A stretch of DNA of 18,271 bases from Lachnospiraceae bacterium (GTDB lineage Bacteria > Bacillota > Clostridia > Lachnospirales > Lachnospiraceae), in the NCBI GenBank assembly GCA_900755865.1, contig CAAEHZ010000302.1:1-18271 (forward strand), given 5' to 3'. The position numbers were made by a program, and so were the translations under genes. Each line of letters starts with the position of its first letter. Positions within the stretch are counted from its first letter, which is position 1. Of this stretch, positions 6,256-13,840 are shown in pieces. The notes beneath the pieces were generated by a model. It was not told the DNA's origin. It did no database searches and was given only the letters and a program-made list of their open reading frames with translations.

Positions 6256-7875
6256 TCAAACTCCAACCCCTTTTTTATGGAACTCCGTTTCTATGCAATA
6301 GCAGTTCCTTCCCTGCCTTTTCGCATGATACAGCGCCGTATCTGCCGCCGCGCTGAAATCCCACTCCCTGTTTTCCTCCTGGGGTACCCGGGCAAAAACT
6401 CCCTGACTGACAGAAACAATCTCTCCGCAGGCAGACTTTTCATGGGGAATTGCCCTCCTTCTGATTTTCTCCTGAATCTGCTCCACGGTTTTCTCAATTT
6501 CTTCCAGTGTCATATCACTGTAAAGGACAACAAATTCATCCCCGCCGTACCGTCCGCAGAATACCCTGTCGTTCTCCGCTTCCTTCAGTACTGCTGCCAC
6601 TTCCTCAATACAGCGGTCTCCCTCCAGATGTCCGTAGAAATCATTATACTGCTTAAAATAGTCAATATCCAGAATTTCCACACCATAAAGCTTTCCCGCC
6701 TGCTTTGCCTCCTCAAACTTCCGGGAAACATATTCATTTAACAGGGTTCTGTTCGCCAGATTCGTCATGGAATCATACAGCGCCAGCGCTTCCAGCTCCC
6801 GGTTGGAGGCGCGCATCTTTTCCTGTTCTTTTTCAATGCTCAGCAGCCTGTCCTGCAGCTCCATCACACGGATTGTTACCTGCTTATTATTGGACTGCTC
6901 CTTCTCATAGGCTGCAAAATACTGCCTTGTATACTTTGCAAAGCTCTGCACCCTGCCCGTTTTCTTTAAAAAATCACTTAAGCAGGGATAAAGCTCCAGT
7001 GACAGCCCCGTATTTTCCACAATCTGCAACGACTCCGCTTTCCGAAACAGCCTTTCCAGCTCGTCATAGGCTTCAAATTGTAACATCAGCTCTGCCAGCT
7101 CCGTCAGACAGCGGGAAAATTCATCCAGCGATTCTTCCTTTTCAAAGGCATCCAGCAGACTGTGAAGCTGTATCAGGGCTTCCTCCCGGTTTCCCCTCGC
7201 CGCCGCACATTCCGCATCAAAAACCTCCAGTGCCCGTCTGGGGTAATTCTCCCCCGGATGCTCCTTTTGCAGCAGCTTTACCCGCTGCTGATATTCATAT
7301 GCCTTTTCCTTTTTTCCCAGCCACAGATAGCAGATACCGCATCTAAGCAGGCAGGTTGCCATATTCCGGTAAAGACTGAAAGAGGGCTTCTCCTCCGAAA
7401 ATGCTGCCAGCGATTTTTCGTAATGCTCCGCTGCCTCTGTATACCGCTTCATCCGCATGAAAATATAGGCAATATTCATCCCTACCATGCCGATAACATA
7501 ATTTATCCGGTGTGCCTCCGCATATTGCAGACCGATATAGTAATAATTCAGGGCAACCACCTTATTATTCTGCCAGTCGGAAACAGCCCCCAGCATATTA
7601 TAGGTTCTTGCTAAAAATTCGTGCATTTTTGCTGCCCTGAACCATTTTGTACATTCCGTCAGACATTGCATTGTCTGCTCCGGGTTATTCTGCACCCAGT
7701 AATTTTCCGCAAAATAGTAATACCCGATTCCAAACACGGCATCCGACATATTCTCTGCAGCATACTCCAGAATACTCTGACATTCTTGCATACTTAAAAG
7801 CCCGTCTTTATTCCTGTGTTCTACTATTCTGTCAATATATGCCTTACATTCCGGGGTCAATTCCTCTGCACCCAT
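6256..7875 (-). CDS. TPR-containing diguanylate cyclase (GGDEF)
   Basis: A 539-residue soluble protein with no signal peptide or membrane segment. Residues 1-320 are helical repeats of TPR type (for example the YTEAAEHYEKSLAAF and KKEKAYEYQQRVKLL segments). A short coiled coil follows, then a GGDEF domain at about 363-530. The active site is intact: DIDYFKQYNDFYGH from 403 and GGDEF at 444-448, so it should make c-di-GMP from GTP. The inhibitory RxxD site five residues before GGDEF is absent (NDRVFCGRYGGDEF), which argues against product inhibition at that site. The start is the ATG at 7873-7875 with GGAGG seven bases upstream; an in-frame GTG at 7941 would overlap glpK. It lies 40 bp after glpK and may be co-transcribed. 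Confidence 0.9.
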   Translation of the reverse strand: MGAEELTPECKAYIDRIVEHRNKDGLLSMQECQSILEYAAENMSDAVFGIGYYYFAENYWVQNNPEQTMQCLTECTKWFRAAKMHEFLARTYNMLGAVSDWQNNKVVALNYYYIGLQYAEAHRINYVIGMVGMNIAYIFMRMKRYTEAAEHYEKSLAAFSEEKPSFSLYRNMATCLLRCGICYLWLGKKEKAYEYQQRVKLLQKEHPGENYPRRALEVFDAECAAARGNREEALIQLHSLLDAFEKEESLDEFSRCLTELAELMLQFEAYDELERLFRKAESLQIVENTGLSLELYPCLSDFLKKTGRVQSFAKYTRQYFAAYEKEQSNNKQVTIRVMELQDRLLSIEKEQEKMRASNRELEALALYDSMTNLANRTLLNEYVSRKFEEAKQAGKLYGVEILDIDYFKQYNDFYGHLEGDRCIEEVAAVLKEAENDRVFCGRYGGDEFVVLYSDMTLEEIEKTVEQIQEKIRRRAIPHEKSACGEIVSVSQGVFARVPQEENREWDFSAAADTALYHAKRQGRNCYCIETEFHKKGVGV

Positions 7876-7915
7876 GCCCTGTCCTCCAATCTGATACCCG
7901 ATTCTGCTTTTCAAT

Positions 7916-9409
7916 CTATTCCTGTGCCCATACCAACGCACATTTTACGGCTTTTTTCCATCCCTTTAAAAGCTCCTGCCGCTTTTCCTCTGGCATACCG
8001 GGGTGAAAAGCCGCCCCAATCTGCCAGTTTTCTTTGATTTCCGCCCTGTCCTTCCAGTAGCCTGCTGCCAGGCCTGCCAGATAAGCCGCTCCCAGAGCCG
8101 TTGTTTCAATACATTTCGGTCTGTGGACAGAAGTATTGACAATATCCGCCTGAAACTGCATCAAAAAGTCGTTGGCACTGGCTCCGCCGTCCACCTTCAG
8201 ACTCTTTAAATAAATTCCGCTGTCCTTTTCCATCGCCGCCAGTACATCTGCTGTCTGATAGGCGATAGATTCCAGAGTTGCCCGGATGAAATGCTCCTTT
8301 GTACAGCCTCTTGTCAGCCCTACCACGGTTCCTCTCGCGTACTGGTTCCAGTAGGGCGCTCCCATTCCCGCAAATGCCGGTACCATATAAACCCCCGCCG
8401 TATCCTCCACAGCCCGGCAATATTCCTCCGACTGTCCGGCACTCTTCAGCATCCGCATACTGTCCCGAAGCCACTGTACCCCTGCTCCTGCTACAAATAC
8501 GCTTCCCTCCAGCGCATATTCCACCCGCTCCGGGGTACTTGCCGCGATGGTTGTCAGAAGTCCCGACTGGGAAGAAATTGCCCTGTCCCCGGTATTCATC
8601 AGCAGGAAGCAGCCTGTCCCGTAAGTATTCTTCACTTCTCCCTGTTCAAAACAGCACTGACCGAACAATGCCGCCTGCTGATCCCCTGCCACCCCGGCAA
8701 TGGGAATCTCCCCGCCCAGAACAGAGGCATCCGTATGCCCTGAAAGACAGCTGGAAGGCTTTACATCAGGTAATATACAGGCAGGAATCTTAAAATATTC
8801 CAGAATTTCCTCATCCCAGCAAAGTCTGTGAATATCAAAGAGCATTGTCCTGGAAGCATTGGTATAATCCGTCACATGTACCGCACCCTTTGTCAGGTTC
8901 CAGATTAACCAGGTGTCCACCGTTCCAAAGAGAACTTCCCCCTTTTCCGCCTTCTGCCTTGCTCCCGGCACATTGTCCAGAATCCATGCAATCTTGGAGG
9001 CACTGAAATAGGCATCCGGAATCAGCCCGGTTTTTTCCCGTATTTTTTCTTCCCAGCCATCTGCCTTCAACTGTTCAATCCGCTCAGAGGTTCTGCGGCA
9101 CTGCCAGACAATCGCGTTGTAAAGCGGCTCCCCGGTTTCCCTGTCCCAGAGAATCGTTGTTTCCCGCTGGTTGGTAATTCCGATGGCTGCAATATGCTCC
9201 GCATCCGCTCCCACCATCGCCATGCTTTCCGTTGCCACAGCAAGCTGGGATGACCAGATTTCCATGGGATTATGCTCTACCCAGCCCGGCTTCGGGTAAT
9301 GCTGGGTAAATTCCTTCTGGGACATGGAACAGATATTTCCCTGTCTGTCAAATAAAATACACCGGGAACTGGTTGTTCCCTGGTCCAATGCCATAATATA
9401 GTCCTGCAT
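7916..9409 (-). CDS. glpK: Glycerol kinase
   Basis: A 497-residue FGGY-family kinase that phosphorylates glycerol with ATP in the cytoplasm, the entry step of glycerol use. The ATPase opening [10 protein letters not shown] is at 7-16, the glycerol contacts NQRETT at 80-85 and the catalytic Asp243 in [11 protein letters not shown]. The length is typical. At residue 229 there is Ser ([13 protein letters not shown]) where Bacillus and Enterococcus enzymes carry the His phosphorylated by HPr, so PTS activation may be missing. The gene begins three bases after the DUF1667 gene, with GGAG lying inside that gene's end. It is the last metabolic gene of the G3P oxidation operon. No glycerol facilitator gene is in the window. 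Confidence 0.97.
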   Translation of the reverse strand: MQDYIMALDQGTTSSRCILFDRQGNICSMSQKEFTQHYPKPGWVEHNPMEIWSSQLAVATESMAMVGADAEHIAAIGITNQRETTILWDRETGEPLYNAIVWQCRRTSERIEQLKADGWEEKIREKTGLIPDAYFSASKIAWILDNVPGARQKAEKGEVLFGTVDTWLIWNLTKGAVHVTDYTNASRTMLFDIHRLCWDEEILEYFKIPACILPDVKPSSCLSGHTDASVLGGEIPIAGVAGDQQAALFGQCCFEQGEVKNTYGTGCFLLMNTGDRAISSQSGLLTTIAASTPERVEYALEGSVFVAGAGVQWLRDSMRMLKSAGQSEEYCRAVEDTAGVYMVPAFAGMGAPYWNQYARGTVVGLTRGCTKEHFIRATLESIAYQTADVLAAMEKDSGIYLKSLKVDGGASANDFLMQFQADIVNTSVHRPKCIETTALGAAYLAGLAAGYWKDRAEIKENWQIGAAFHPGMPEEKRQELLKGWKKAVKCALVWAQE

Positions 9410-9412
9410 AGT

Positions 9413-9772
9413 TTATTCTCCGTTTCTCGTTGCTATTACATCCACACCGCTGCCGCATACATTTTTTACCACCACATCCCCCACACGAACCGGTGCTTTC
9501 AGCGTCACAGCCTTTAAAGTCCGGATGCACTCCATTATTTTATCCTTCGGAATATCCCCCGCCGTCTTGACGGAAACGACAGGCAGCTCTCCCCCCTCCA
9601 GTCTTACCAGACTGGTTACAATTCTTCTGGGGTCTGTCAGCTCCTTTGTCACATATTCTGCGCCTCTGGGGCAGGTATTTCCCGTAATGCTTTCGATTCG
9701 GTTATTCTCCAGCTTTACCGCAATATTGCAGCCCAGCGGGCATCTGATACATACAAATTCCTTTTCCTGCAT
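9413..9772 (-). CDS. DUF1667 four-cysteine protein of the G3P oxidation cluster
   Basis: A 119-residue protein of the DUF1667 family, a relative of the Fe-S end of molybdopterin oxidoreductases. Cys8, Cys11, Cys15 and Cys34 make a C-x2-C-x3-C-x18-C pattern (CIRCPLGC ... GNTCPRG), which suggests a [4Fe-4S] cluster. The C-terminal half is a small beta-rich domain. It lies between the FAD oxidoreductase and glpK; this three-gene association is recurrent in Clostridia and Spirochaetes, and the protein is inferred to be a small electron-transfer subunit. I choose ATG 9770-9772. Its ribosome site is weak (CGAG) and lies in the decayed tail of a dispersed repeat; longer in-frame starts (GTG, TTG up to 9823) would only translate the repeat. 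Confidence 0.85.
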   Translation of the reverse strand: MQEKEFVCIRCPLGCNIAVKLENNRIESITGNTCPRGAEYVTKELTDPRRIVTSLVRLEGGELPVVSVKTAGDIPKDKIMECIRTLKAVTLKAPVRVGDVVVKNVCGSGVDVIATRNGE

Positions 9773-9810
9773 ATTTCTGCTCGTTTCTGCACACTTTCCC
9801 ACCGCATGAC

Positions 9811-9871
9811 GAGTTTGTGTCAAGTGCGCGCAGACACAAATCTCGCGATTGAAAAATTTTATTTTTCAATC
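9811..9871 (-). repeat. 61-bp two-hairpin dispersed repeat, copy 1
   Basis: Matches 17883-17943 at 59 of 61 positions in the same orientation. It contains a perfect 11-bp hairpin GATTGAAAAAT/ATTTTTCAATC with a 3-nt loop (9847-9871) and an 8-bp hairpin TTTGTGTC/GACACAAA (9814-9821 / 9833-9840) around AAGTGCGCGCA. It lies in the 114-bp gap between the FAD oxidoreductase and the DUF1667 gene. Neither hairpin is followed by a T-tract, so it is not a standard terminator. Confidence 0.85.
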
Positions 9872-9886
9872 TTTTCCTGCGCATGT

Positions 9887-11158
9887 TTAATTCTGCTGTA
9901 TGGAAATCACAATCTCCGTCAGCCCTTCCAGCTTTTCCAGTTCCGCCCGCTTTAACATGACCTGTTCCATCTCTCCGGGCGCCAGCACCTTCGCTTTCCT
10001 GCTGCTTAATACCTTTCCTCCTGCAGATACCTCCACACTGCAGTTTCTGTATACATTGCCTACCCGGAAACGTACTGTCTGCACCGGTTCCATCCGCTCT
10101 GTATCTATCAGGGAGGGCACCGTATACCGCACCCCGTTTCCAATCCGGACAGAAACAGTACTGCCGCTTCCCTTCAATTCACCCTTCAGATAGGCAGCCG
10201 CCCGCTTTCCTGCCTGGGCAGCCTCCTCGGAAACATAATCCACCAAATCATGCACATGAAGCACATTCCCGCAGGCAAATACCCCTTCCCTGTCTGTTTC
10301 CAGACTTTCATTGACTACCGGGCCGTTTGTCACAGGATTCATCTTCACTCCGAGATTCCCGGAAAGCTCATTTTCCGGAATCAGCCCGCAGGACAGTAAC
10401 AGGGTATCGCAGGGAATTTCCTCCTCCGTTCCGGGAATGGGTTTCAAGTCCTCCCCCACCTTTGCAATCACGACCGCTTCCACCCGCTCTTTTCCCTTAA
10501 TATCCACAACGGTGTGGCTCAGCCTTAAGGGAATCCCGAAATCGTCCAGGCATTGCACAATATTCCGCTTTAAGCCCCCGGAATAGGGCATCAGCTCCGC
10601 CACCAGCTTTACCTTCGCCCCCTCCAGGGTCATACGCCTTGCCATAATCAGCCCGATATCCCCGGAGCCTAAAATGACAACCTCCCTGCCGGGCATGCGC
10701 CCCTCCATGTTGACATATCTCTGGGCGGTTCCCGCGGAATAAATCCCCGCCGGGCGGTATCCCGGAATGTTCAAAGCCCCTCTGGGACGCTCCCTGCAGC
10801 CCATCGCCAGAATCACCGCCTCCGCCTCTATGGTAACAAGTCCTTTTTCCCGGTTCATAACCGTGACAAGCTTCTTCCCGTTTTCCTCCTGGCTCAAATC
10901 AATTACCATGGTGTTCAGCCAATATTCAATTTCCAGTTCCTTTACCTTTTCTATGTAACGCAGCGCATATTCCGGTCCGGTCAGCTCCTCCTTAAAGGTA
11001 TGCAGGCCAAATCCGTTATGAATACACTGATTCAGAATCCCGCCCAGTCTGGCATCTCTTTCCAGAATCAGAATATCCTCCACCCCCGCCGCCCTGGCAG
11101 AAGCCGCAGCCGCCAGCCCCGCCGGGCCGCCTCCGATAATTACCAGCTTTTTCTCCAT
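9887..11158 (-). CDS. NAD(P)/FAD-dependent oxidoreductase (HcnB/OoxA-like)
   Basis: A 423-residue two-Rossmann flavoprotein. FAD binds at GGGPAGLAAAASA (9-21). The family segments GGILNQCIHNGFGLHTF and AMGCRERPRGALNIPG follow, then the second nucleotide-binding loop GSGDIGLIMARRM and the FAD-closing FACGNVLHVHDLVDYVSEEAAQAG. About 80 residues of extra C-terminal domain follow. Similar subunits occur in hydrogen cyanide synthase, opine oxidase and multi-subunit proline dehydrogenases. Here it is inferred to take electrons from the neighbouring G3P dehydrogenase-like protein and pass them to NAD(P) or the DUF1667 subunit. The ATG at 11156-11158 has GAGG close upstream, and a GGAATGGAGA stretch lies a little further up. 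It is 64 bp after the dehydrogenase gene. Confidence 0.9.
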   Translation of the reverse strand: MEKKLVIIGGGPAGLAAAASARAAGVEDILILERDARLGGILNQCIHNGFGLHTFKEELTGPEYALRYIEKVKELEIEYWLNTMVIDLSQEENGKKLVTVMNREKGLVTIEAEAVILAMGCRERPRGALNIPGYRPAGIYSAGTAQRYVNMEGRMPGREVVILGSGDIGLIMARRMTLEGAKVKLVAELMPYSGGLKRNIVQCLDDFGIPLRLSHTVVDIKGKERVEAVVIAKVGEDLKPIPGTEEEIPCDTLLLSCGLIPENELSGNLGVKMNPVTNGPVVNESLETDREGVFACGNVLHVHDLVDYVSEEAAQAGKRAAAYLKGELKGSGSTVSVRIGNGVRYTVPSLIDTERMEPVQTVRFRVGNVYRNCSVEVSAGGKVLSSRKAKVLAPGEMEQVMLKRAELEKLEGLTEIVISIQQN

Positions 11159-11171
11159 CTTTGCCTCTTAT

Positions 11172-11186
11172 TCTCCATTCCTGCGC
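11172..11186 (-). promoter_or_regulatory. GCGCAGGAATGGAGA leader module before the FAD oxidoreductase
   Basis: This 15-base stretch is identical to the ribosome-binding region of the XRE gene (17850-17864). It also shares GCAG-AATGGAGA with the deacetylase (13597-13608) and the GNAT gene (17621-17632). Upstream, a GATGCGC / TATGCGCAG segment can fold into a short stem. It sits 13 bases before the ATG, slightly too far to be the main Shine-Dalgarno site for this gene. Confidence 0.6.
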
Positions 11187-11222
11187 ATACCCTTCGCGCA
11201 TCCAGAACACAATCTCACTATC

Positions 11223-12656
11223 TCATTCATTTTTAATATAGCCTGTCAGAAATTCGCTGCCCTTTTCATTCTTTGTAATTTCCGCCATATCCCGGTTCAG
11301 CTCCCTTGCCAGAAGTTCCACTGTCCTCGGGGAACAGAAGCCCGCCTGACACCTTCCCATCCCGGCTCTGGTACGGCGTTTCACACCGTCTAAGGTGGTC
11401 GCCCCCACCGGTCTGTGAATGGCTGCCAGAATTTCTCCCTCTGTCACCAGCTCGCAACGGCACACCACATCCGCAAAGGCAGGATTTTCCGCTATCAGCT
11501 TCTTTCTCTCCTCCTCGGACGCCAGCGCCATATTCGGGATTCCCTTACCGGCTGCAACAAAGTTTTCCTTCTTTTCTGCCTTAAGCCGCTCTGCCACCAG
11601 CCCTGCCAGATATTCTCCCAGAGCAGGGGCACAGGTCAGCCCCGGAGATTCAATGCCCGCCGCATCAAAAAATCCCGGTGCATCCTCCGGCTCTCCCAGC
11701 ACAAAATCCCCGCCCTCTTCGTGGGCACGCAGCCCGGCAAAGGAAGTGATAATCTGCTTTGTGGGCAGATTTTCCACGCTGAGCGCTGCCCGCTTCTGTA
11801 CATCCGCAATTCCCTCCCCTGTGGTAGACACCGCCTCTTTATCCTCAATATCCGCTGCCGTCGGTCCGATTAACAGATTGCCATGCACTGTCGGCGTTAC
11901 CAGTACACCCTTTCCATAGACGGTGGGAAGCTGGAAAATCGTAGAATGAACATAATTCCCCACCTTTTTATCCAGCAGACAGTACTCGCCCTTTCTCGGA
12001 ATAATATGAAGCCTTCTTCCGCTTACCATATTATGAAAGGTATCCGCGTAAACTCCTGCCGCATTTACCACCGCAAGACATTCCACCTCGCCCCGGCTGG
12101 TTGTCACCAGATAGTGATTTTCTTTCCTCTTCACAGAAAAAACCTGCGTTTCCAGCTTAAATTCCACACCGTTTACCGCCGCGTTTTCCGCCATGGCGAT
12201 TGTCAGCCCAAAGGGACAGACAATCCCGCCCGTCGGCGCATACAGCGCAGCCACCGCCTCTCTGGAAATATCCGGCTCCATTTGCCGTAATTCTTCCTTT
12301 TCGATTATCCGAAGCTCCTTCACCCCGTTTGCAATGCCCTGTTCCAGCAGCTTTTCCAGCTTGTCCCGGTCTTTCTCTGCAAAGCAGAGCACAAGGGAAC
12401 CGTTTCTCTGGAACGGGAAATCCAGTTCCCGGGAAAGCGCCTCCATTTTCTCATTCCCCGCCACGTTCATTTTTGCCTTAAGGGTTCCGGGATGGGCGTC
12501 AAAGCCCGCATGTACAATACCGCTGTTTGCCTTTGAGGTTCCCTCGCAGACATCAGAAGCCCGCTCCAGCACCTGTATCTGCAAATCGTATCTGGAAAGT
12601 TCCCTGGCGATACTGCATCCCACTACTCCGGCTCCGATGATTACTACATCTACCAT
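11223..12656 (-). CDS. Glycerol-3-phosphate dehydrogenase-like FAD oxidoreductase with [2Fe-2S] BFD domain
   Basis: A 477-residue DAO-fold flavoprotein of the anaerobic GlpA/LhgO-like group. It has the FAD motif IGAGVVGCSIAREL (7-20), the KANSGIVHAGFD segment (42-53), and GLRAHEEGGDF near 308-318. A C-terminal BFD-like domain carries Cys399, Cys401, Cys436 and Cys441 (C-x-C, then C-x4-C), expected to hold a [2Fe-2S] cluster. With glpK in the same operon the likely reaction is G3P to DHAP; the family also includes hydroxyglutarate oxidases, so substrate is inferred from context. The ATG at 12654-12656 has GGGAGG upstream. It is the first gene of the operon and lies beside a candidate cre site. 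Confidence 0.9.
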   Translation of the reverse strand: MVDVVIIGAGVVGCSIARELSRYDLQIQVLERASDVCEGTSKANSGIVHAGFDAHPGTLKAKMNVAGNEKMEALSRELDFPFQRNGSLVLCFAEKDRDKLEKLLEQGIANGVKELRIIEKEELRQMEPDISREAVAALYAPTGGIVCPFGLTIAMAENAAVNGVEFKLETQVFSVKRKENHYLVTTSRGEVECLAVVNAAGVYADTFHNMVSGRRLHIIPRKGEYCLLDKKVGNYVHSTIFQLPTVYGKGVLVTPTVHGNLLIGPTAADIEDKEAVSTTGEGIADVQKRAALSVENLPTKQIITSFAGLRAHEEGGDFVLGEPEDAPGFFDAAGIESPGLTCAPALGEYLAGLVAERLKAEKKENFVAAGKGIPNMALASEEERKKLIAENPAFADVVCRCELVTEGEILAAIHRPVGATTLDGVKRRTRAGMGRCQAGFCSPRTVELLARELNRDMAEITKNEKGSEFLTGYIKNE

Positions 12657-12674
12657 ACATTCCTCCCTGTCACA

Positions 12675-12692
12675 AAAGCTTCCGCTTCCAAA
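12675..12692 (-). promoter_or_regulatory. Candidate cre site (CcpA) of the glycerol operon
   Basis: On the minus strand TTTGGAAGCGGAAGCTTT contains a full match to the degenerate cre consensus WTGNAANCGNWNNCWW. It directly follows the GATAAT -10 candidate and lies 19 bp before the first operon ATG, a roadblock position typical of catabolite repression. This fits an operon for a secondary carbon source. It has not been tested and the consensus is loose. Confidence 0.5.
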
Positions 12693-12719
12693 TTATCAAA
12701 GAAAGCCAGACAAATACAA
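12692..12719 (-). promoter_or_regulatory. Possible promoter of the glycerol operon
   Basis: GATAAT (12692-12697) is a good -10 box; the best -35 at suitable spacing is TTGTAT (12714-12719, 16 bp away), which is weak. It overlaps the T-rich tail of the upstream terminator, so the 100-bp gap would serve as terminator, promoter and operator at once. Confidence 0.35.
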
Positions 12720-12750
12720 TATCCCCCTTTGGATACCCTGTTTGCCTGAC
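12705..12750 (-). terminator. Terminator of the polysaccharide deacetylase gene
   Basis: On the minus strand GTCAGGCAAA (12750-12741) pairs with TTTGTCTGGC (12714-12705) over 10 bp, including two G-U pairs, and is followed by TTTCTTTGATAATTT. It lies nine bases after the stop at 12759. The 26-nt loop is longer than usual. Confidence 0.5.
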
Positions 12751-12758
12751 TTTTCTCC

Positions 12759-13589
12759 TTACCTGTCTGCCTTCTCCTTCGTCAAATCTGTCAGACAGCC
12801 GCCCTTTGCTTCCACATAACAGCTGTCATCCACCTCCAGCCAGATGCTCTGGACACTGGGGTTATAAACCTTTGTATTATCCGCTGTAAACTGCAGACGC
12901 TTTGCCGCATCCATATAATCAATGATTTCAATATTGGTGGCATACCAGATATCGCTTCTGCCTCCCATAAACTTGCAAAATTCCTCAATTACTTCCCAGT
13001 TATTATTGTTGTCAAATTCATAGCTGTGCCCCCATACATACATCAGCTTCAAATACTGCTTTTTGCTGAAATTGGCAAAGAACTCTGCTTTTTTCATCAG
13101 CTCCGGGTCATTGTGATGGCAGGTAGGATGCCACTCCAGCGGATCCTTCGGCAGGGCATAATCTGCCACAGAGGGTACAACTCTCGCATAGGCTACCCCA
13201 AGCTGCCGGAATAACTGCTTGATTTCTTCATTATAAGAACCATTGGGATAGGCATGTCCTCTGACAGGCACGCCGACAAGGCTCTCCAGTCCCTTTCTGT
13301 CCTCCAGAATCTCCTCTGCCACGCCGGTCATGGGGCAGCGTTCAATGGTGGGATGGGTCATGGTATGGGTTGCCACCTCATGCCCCTTGTAAAGCTCTGC
13401 CACACGGCTGTGGCTTATCCGGGGCGGAGTCTGCTCCTGCTCCATCCTTCCGTAATTTATGTTAAAGGTTCCTTTGATACCATACTTGTTAAAAATCCCA
13501 ACAAGTCTCTCATCCTGAATCTTTCCGTCATCATAACTCATCGTCAGTGCTTTTGCTTTTCCCTCCGGGAAACAGGTATATACTTTCAT
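12759..13589 (-). CDS. Polysaccharide deacetylase family protein (NodB-like, CE4)
   Basis: A 276-residue protein with the NodB fold motifs: SYDDG at 18-22 (Asp20, Asp21), the metal-binding pair in HTMTH (His75, His79) and RGHAYPNG at 110-117 in place of the usual RxPxG. There is no signal peptide, so it is probably cytoplasmic, unlike wall-modifying peptidoglycan deacetylases. The C-terminal part (EWHPTCHH, YVWGHSYEFD) resembles family members that act on small or oligomeric substrates; the substrate is not determinable. I use the ATG at 13587-13589, preceded by GGAGAG; starts up to 13703 would lie upstream of the likely transcription start. The gene is divergent from the flotillin gene. Confidence 0.85.
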   Translation of the reverse strand: MKVYTCFPEGKAKALTMSYDDGKIQDERLVGIFNKYGIKGTFNINYGRMEQEQTPPRISHSRVAELYKGHEVATHTMTHPTIERCPMTGVAEEILEDRKGLESLVGVPVRGHAYPNGSYNEEIKQLFRQLGVAYARVVPSVADYALPKDPLEWHPTCHHNDPELMKKAEFFANFSKKQYLKLMYVWGHSYEFDNNNNWEVIEEFCKFMGGRSDIWYATNIEIIDYMDAAKRLQFTADNTKVYNPSVQSIWLEVDDSCYVEAKGGCLTDLTKEKADR

Positions 13590-13606
13590 TGTCCTCTCTC
13601 CATTCT

Positions 13607-13626
13607 GCGGCTCTTCCATCAGCCGC
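13607..13626 (-). other. Leader hairpin before the deacetylase ribosome binding site
   Basis: GCGGCT (13607-13612) and AGCCGC (13621-13626) form a perfect 6-bp stem with an 8-nt loop, ending about eight bases before the GGAGAG site. It may modulate translation or stability. Confidence 0.4.
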
Positions 13627-13675
13627 TTTCTAAAATACCTTACCTCTGTATCCGTCAACAGATTGTGACAGTTAT

Positions 13676-13705
13676 AGTATAACGCTTTTCCGGTTCTTTG
13701 CACAA
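13676..13705 (-). promoter_or_regulatory. Probable promoter of the deacetylase gene
   Basis: TATACT (13676-13681) on the minus strand with TTGTGC (13700-13705) 18 bp upstream. It predicts a start near 13669 and a leader of about 80 nt, consistent with the chosen ATG. Confidence 0.5.
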
Positions 13706-13734
13706 TAACTTTTTCTATCGTGCGCTCCTTTCCA

Positions 13735-13763
13735 TTGTTCTTTTTCCGAAATTAAGCTAATAT
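13735..13763 (+). promoter_or_regulatory. Possible promoter of the flotillin gene
   Basis: TTGTTC (13735-13740), 17 bp, TAATAT (13758-13763). An overlapping GATAAT (13765-13770) is an alternative -10 box. Either would start a transcript about 70 bp ahead of the flotillin ATG, back to back with the deacetylase promoter. Confidence 0.4.
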
Positions 13764-13840
13764 AGATAATGTCAGAAGCAAACGAAGTCACACGGAGCGT
13801 TCCGTACTTCACACAGTTGTCAAACAAAGGAGGAAAAATT

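Noticed and set aside
9814..9871. Rho-independent terminator between the FAD oxidoreductase and DUF1667 genes
   Set aside because: The hairpins are strong but neither is followed by a T-run, and the same element occurs in the leader of another gene, so it is better called a dispersed repeat.
6087..12669. ATACATTCCTCCCTG similarity between the end of the 158-bp element (minus strand near 6100) and plus strand 12653-12667
   Set aside because: The second site is the ribosome-binding region of the dehydrogenase gene read backwards; a 15-base overlap with no other shared structure is probably chance.
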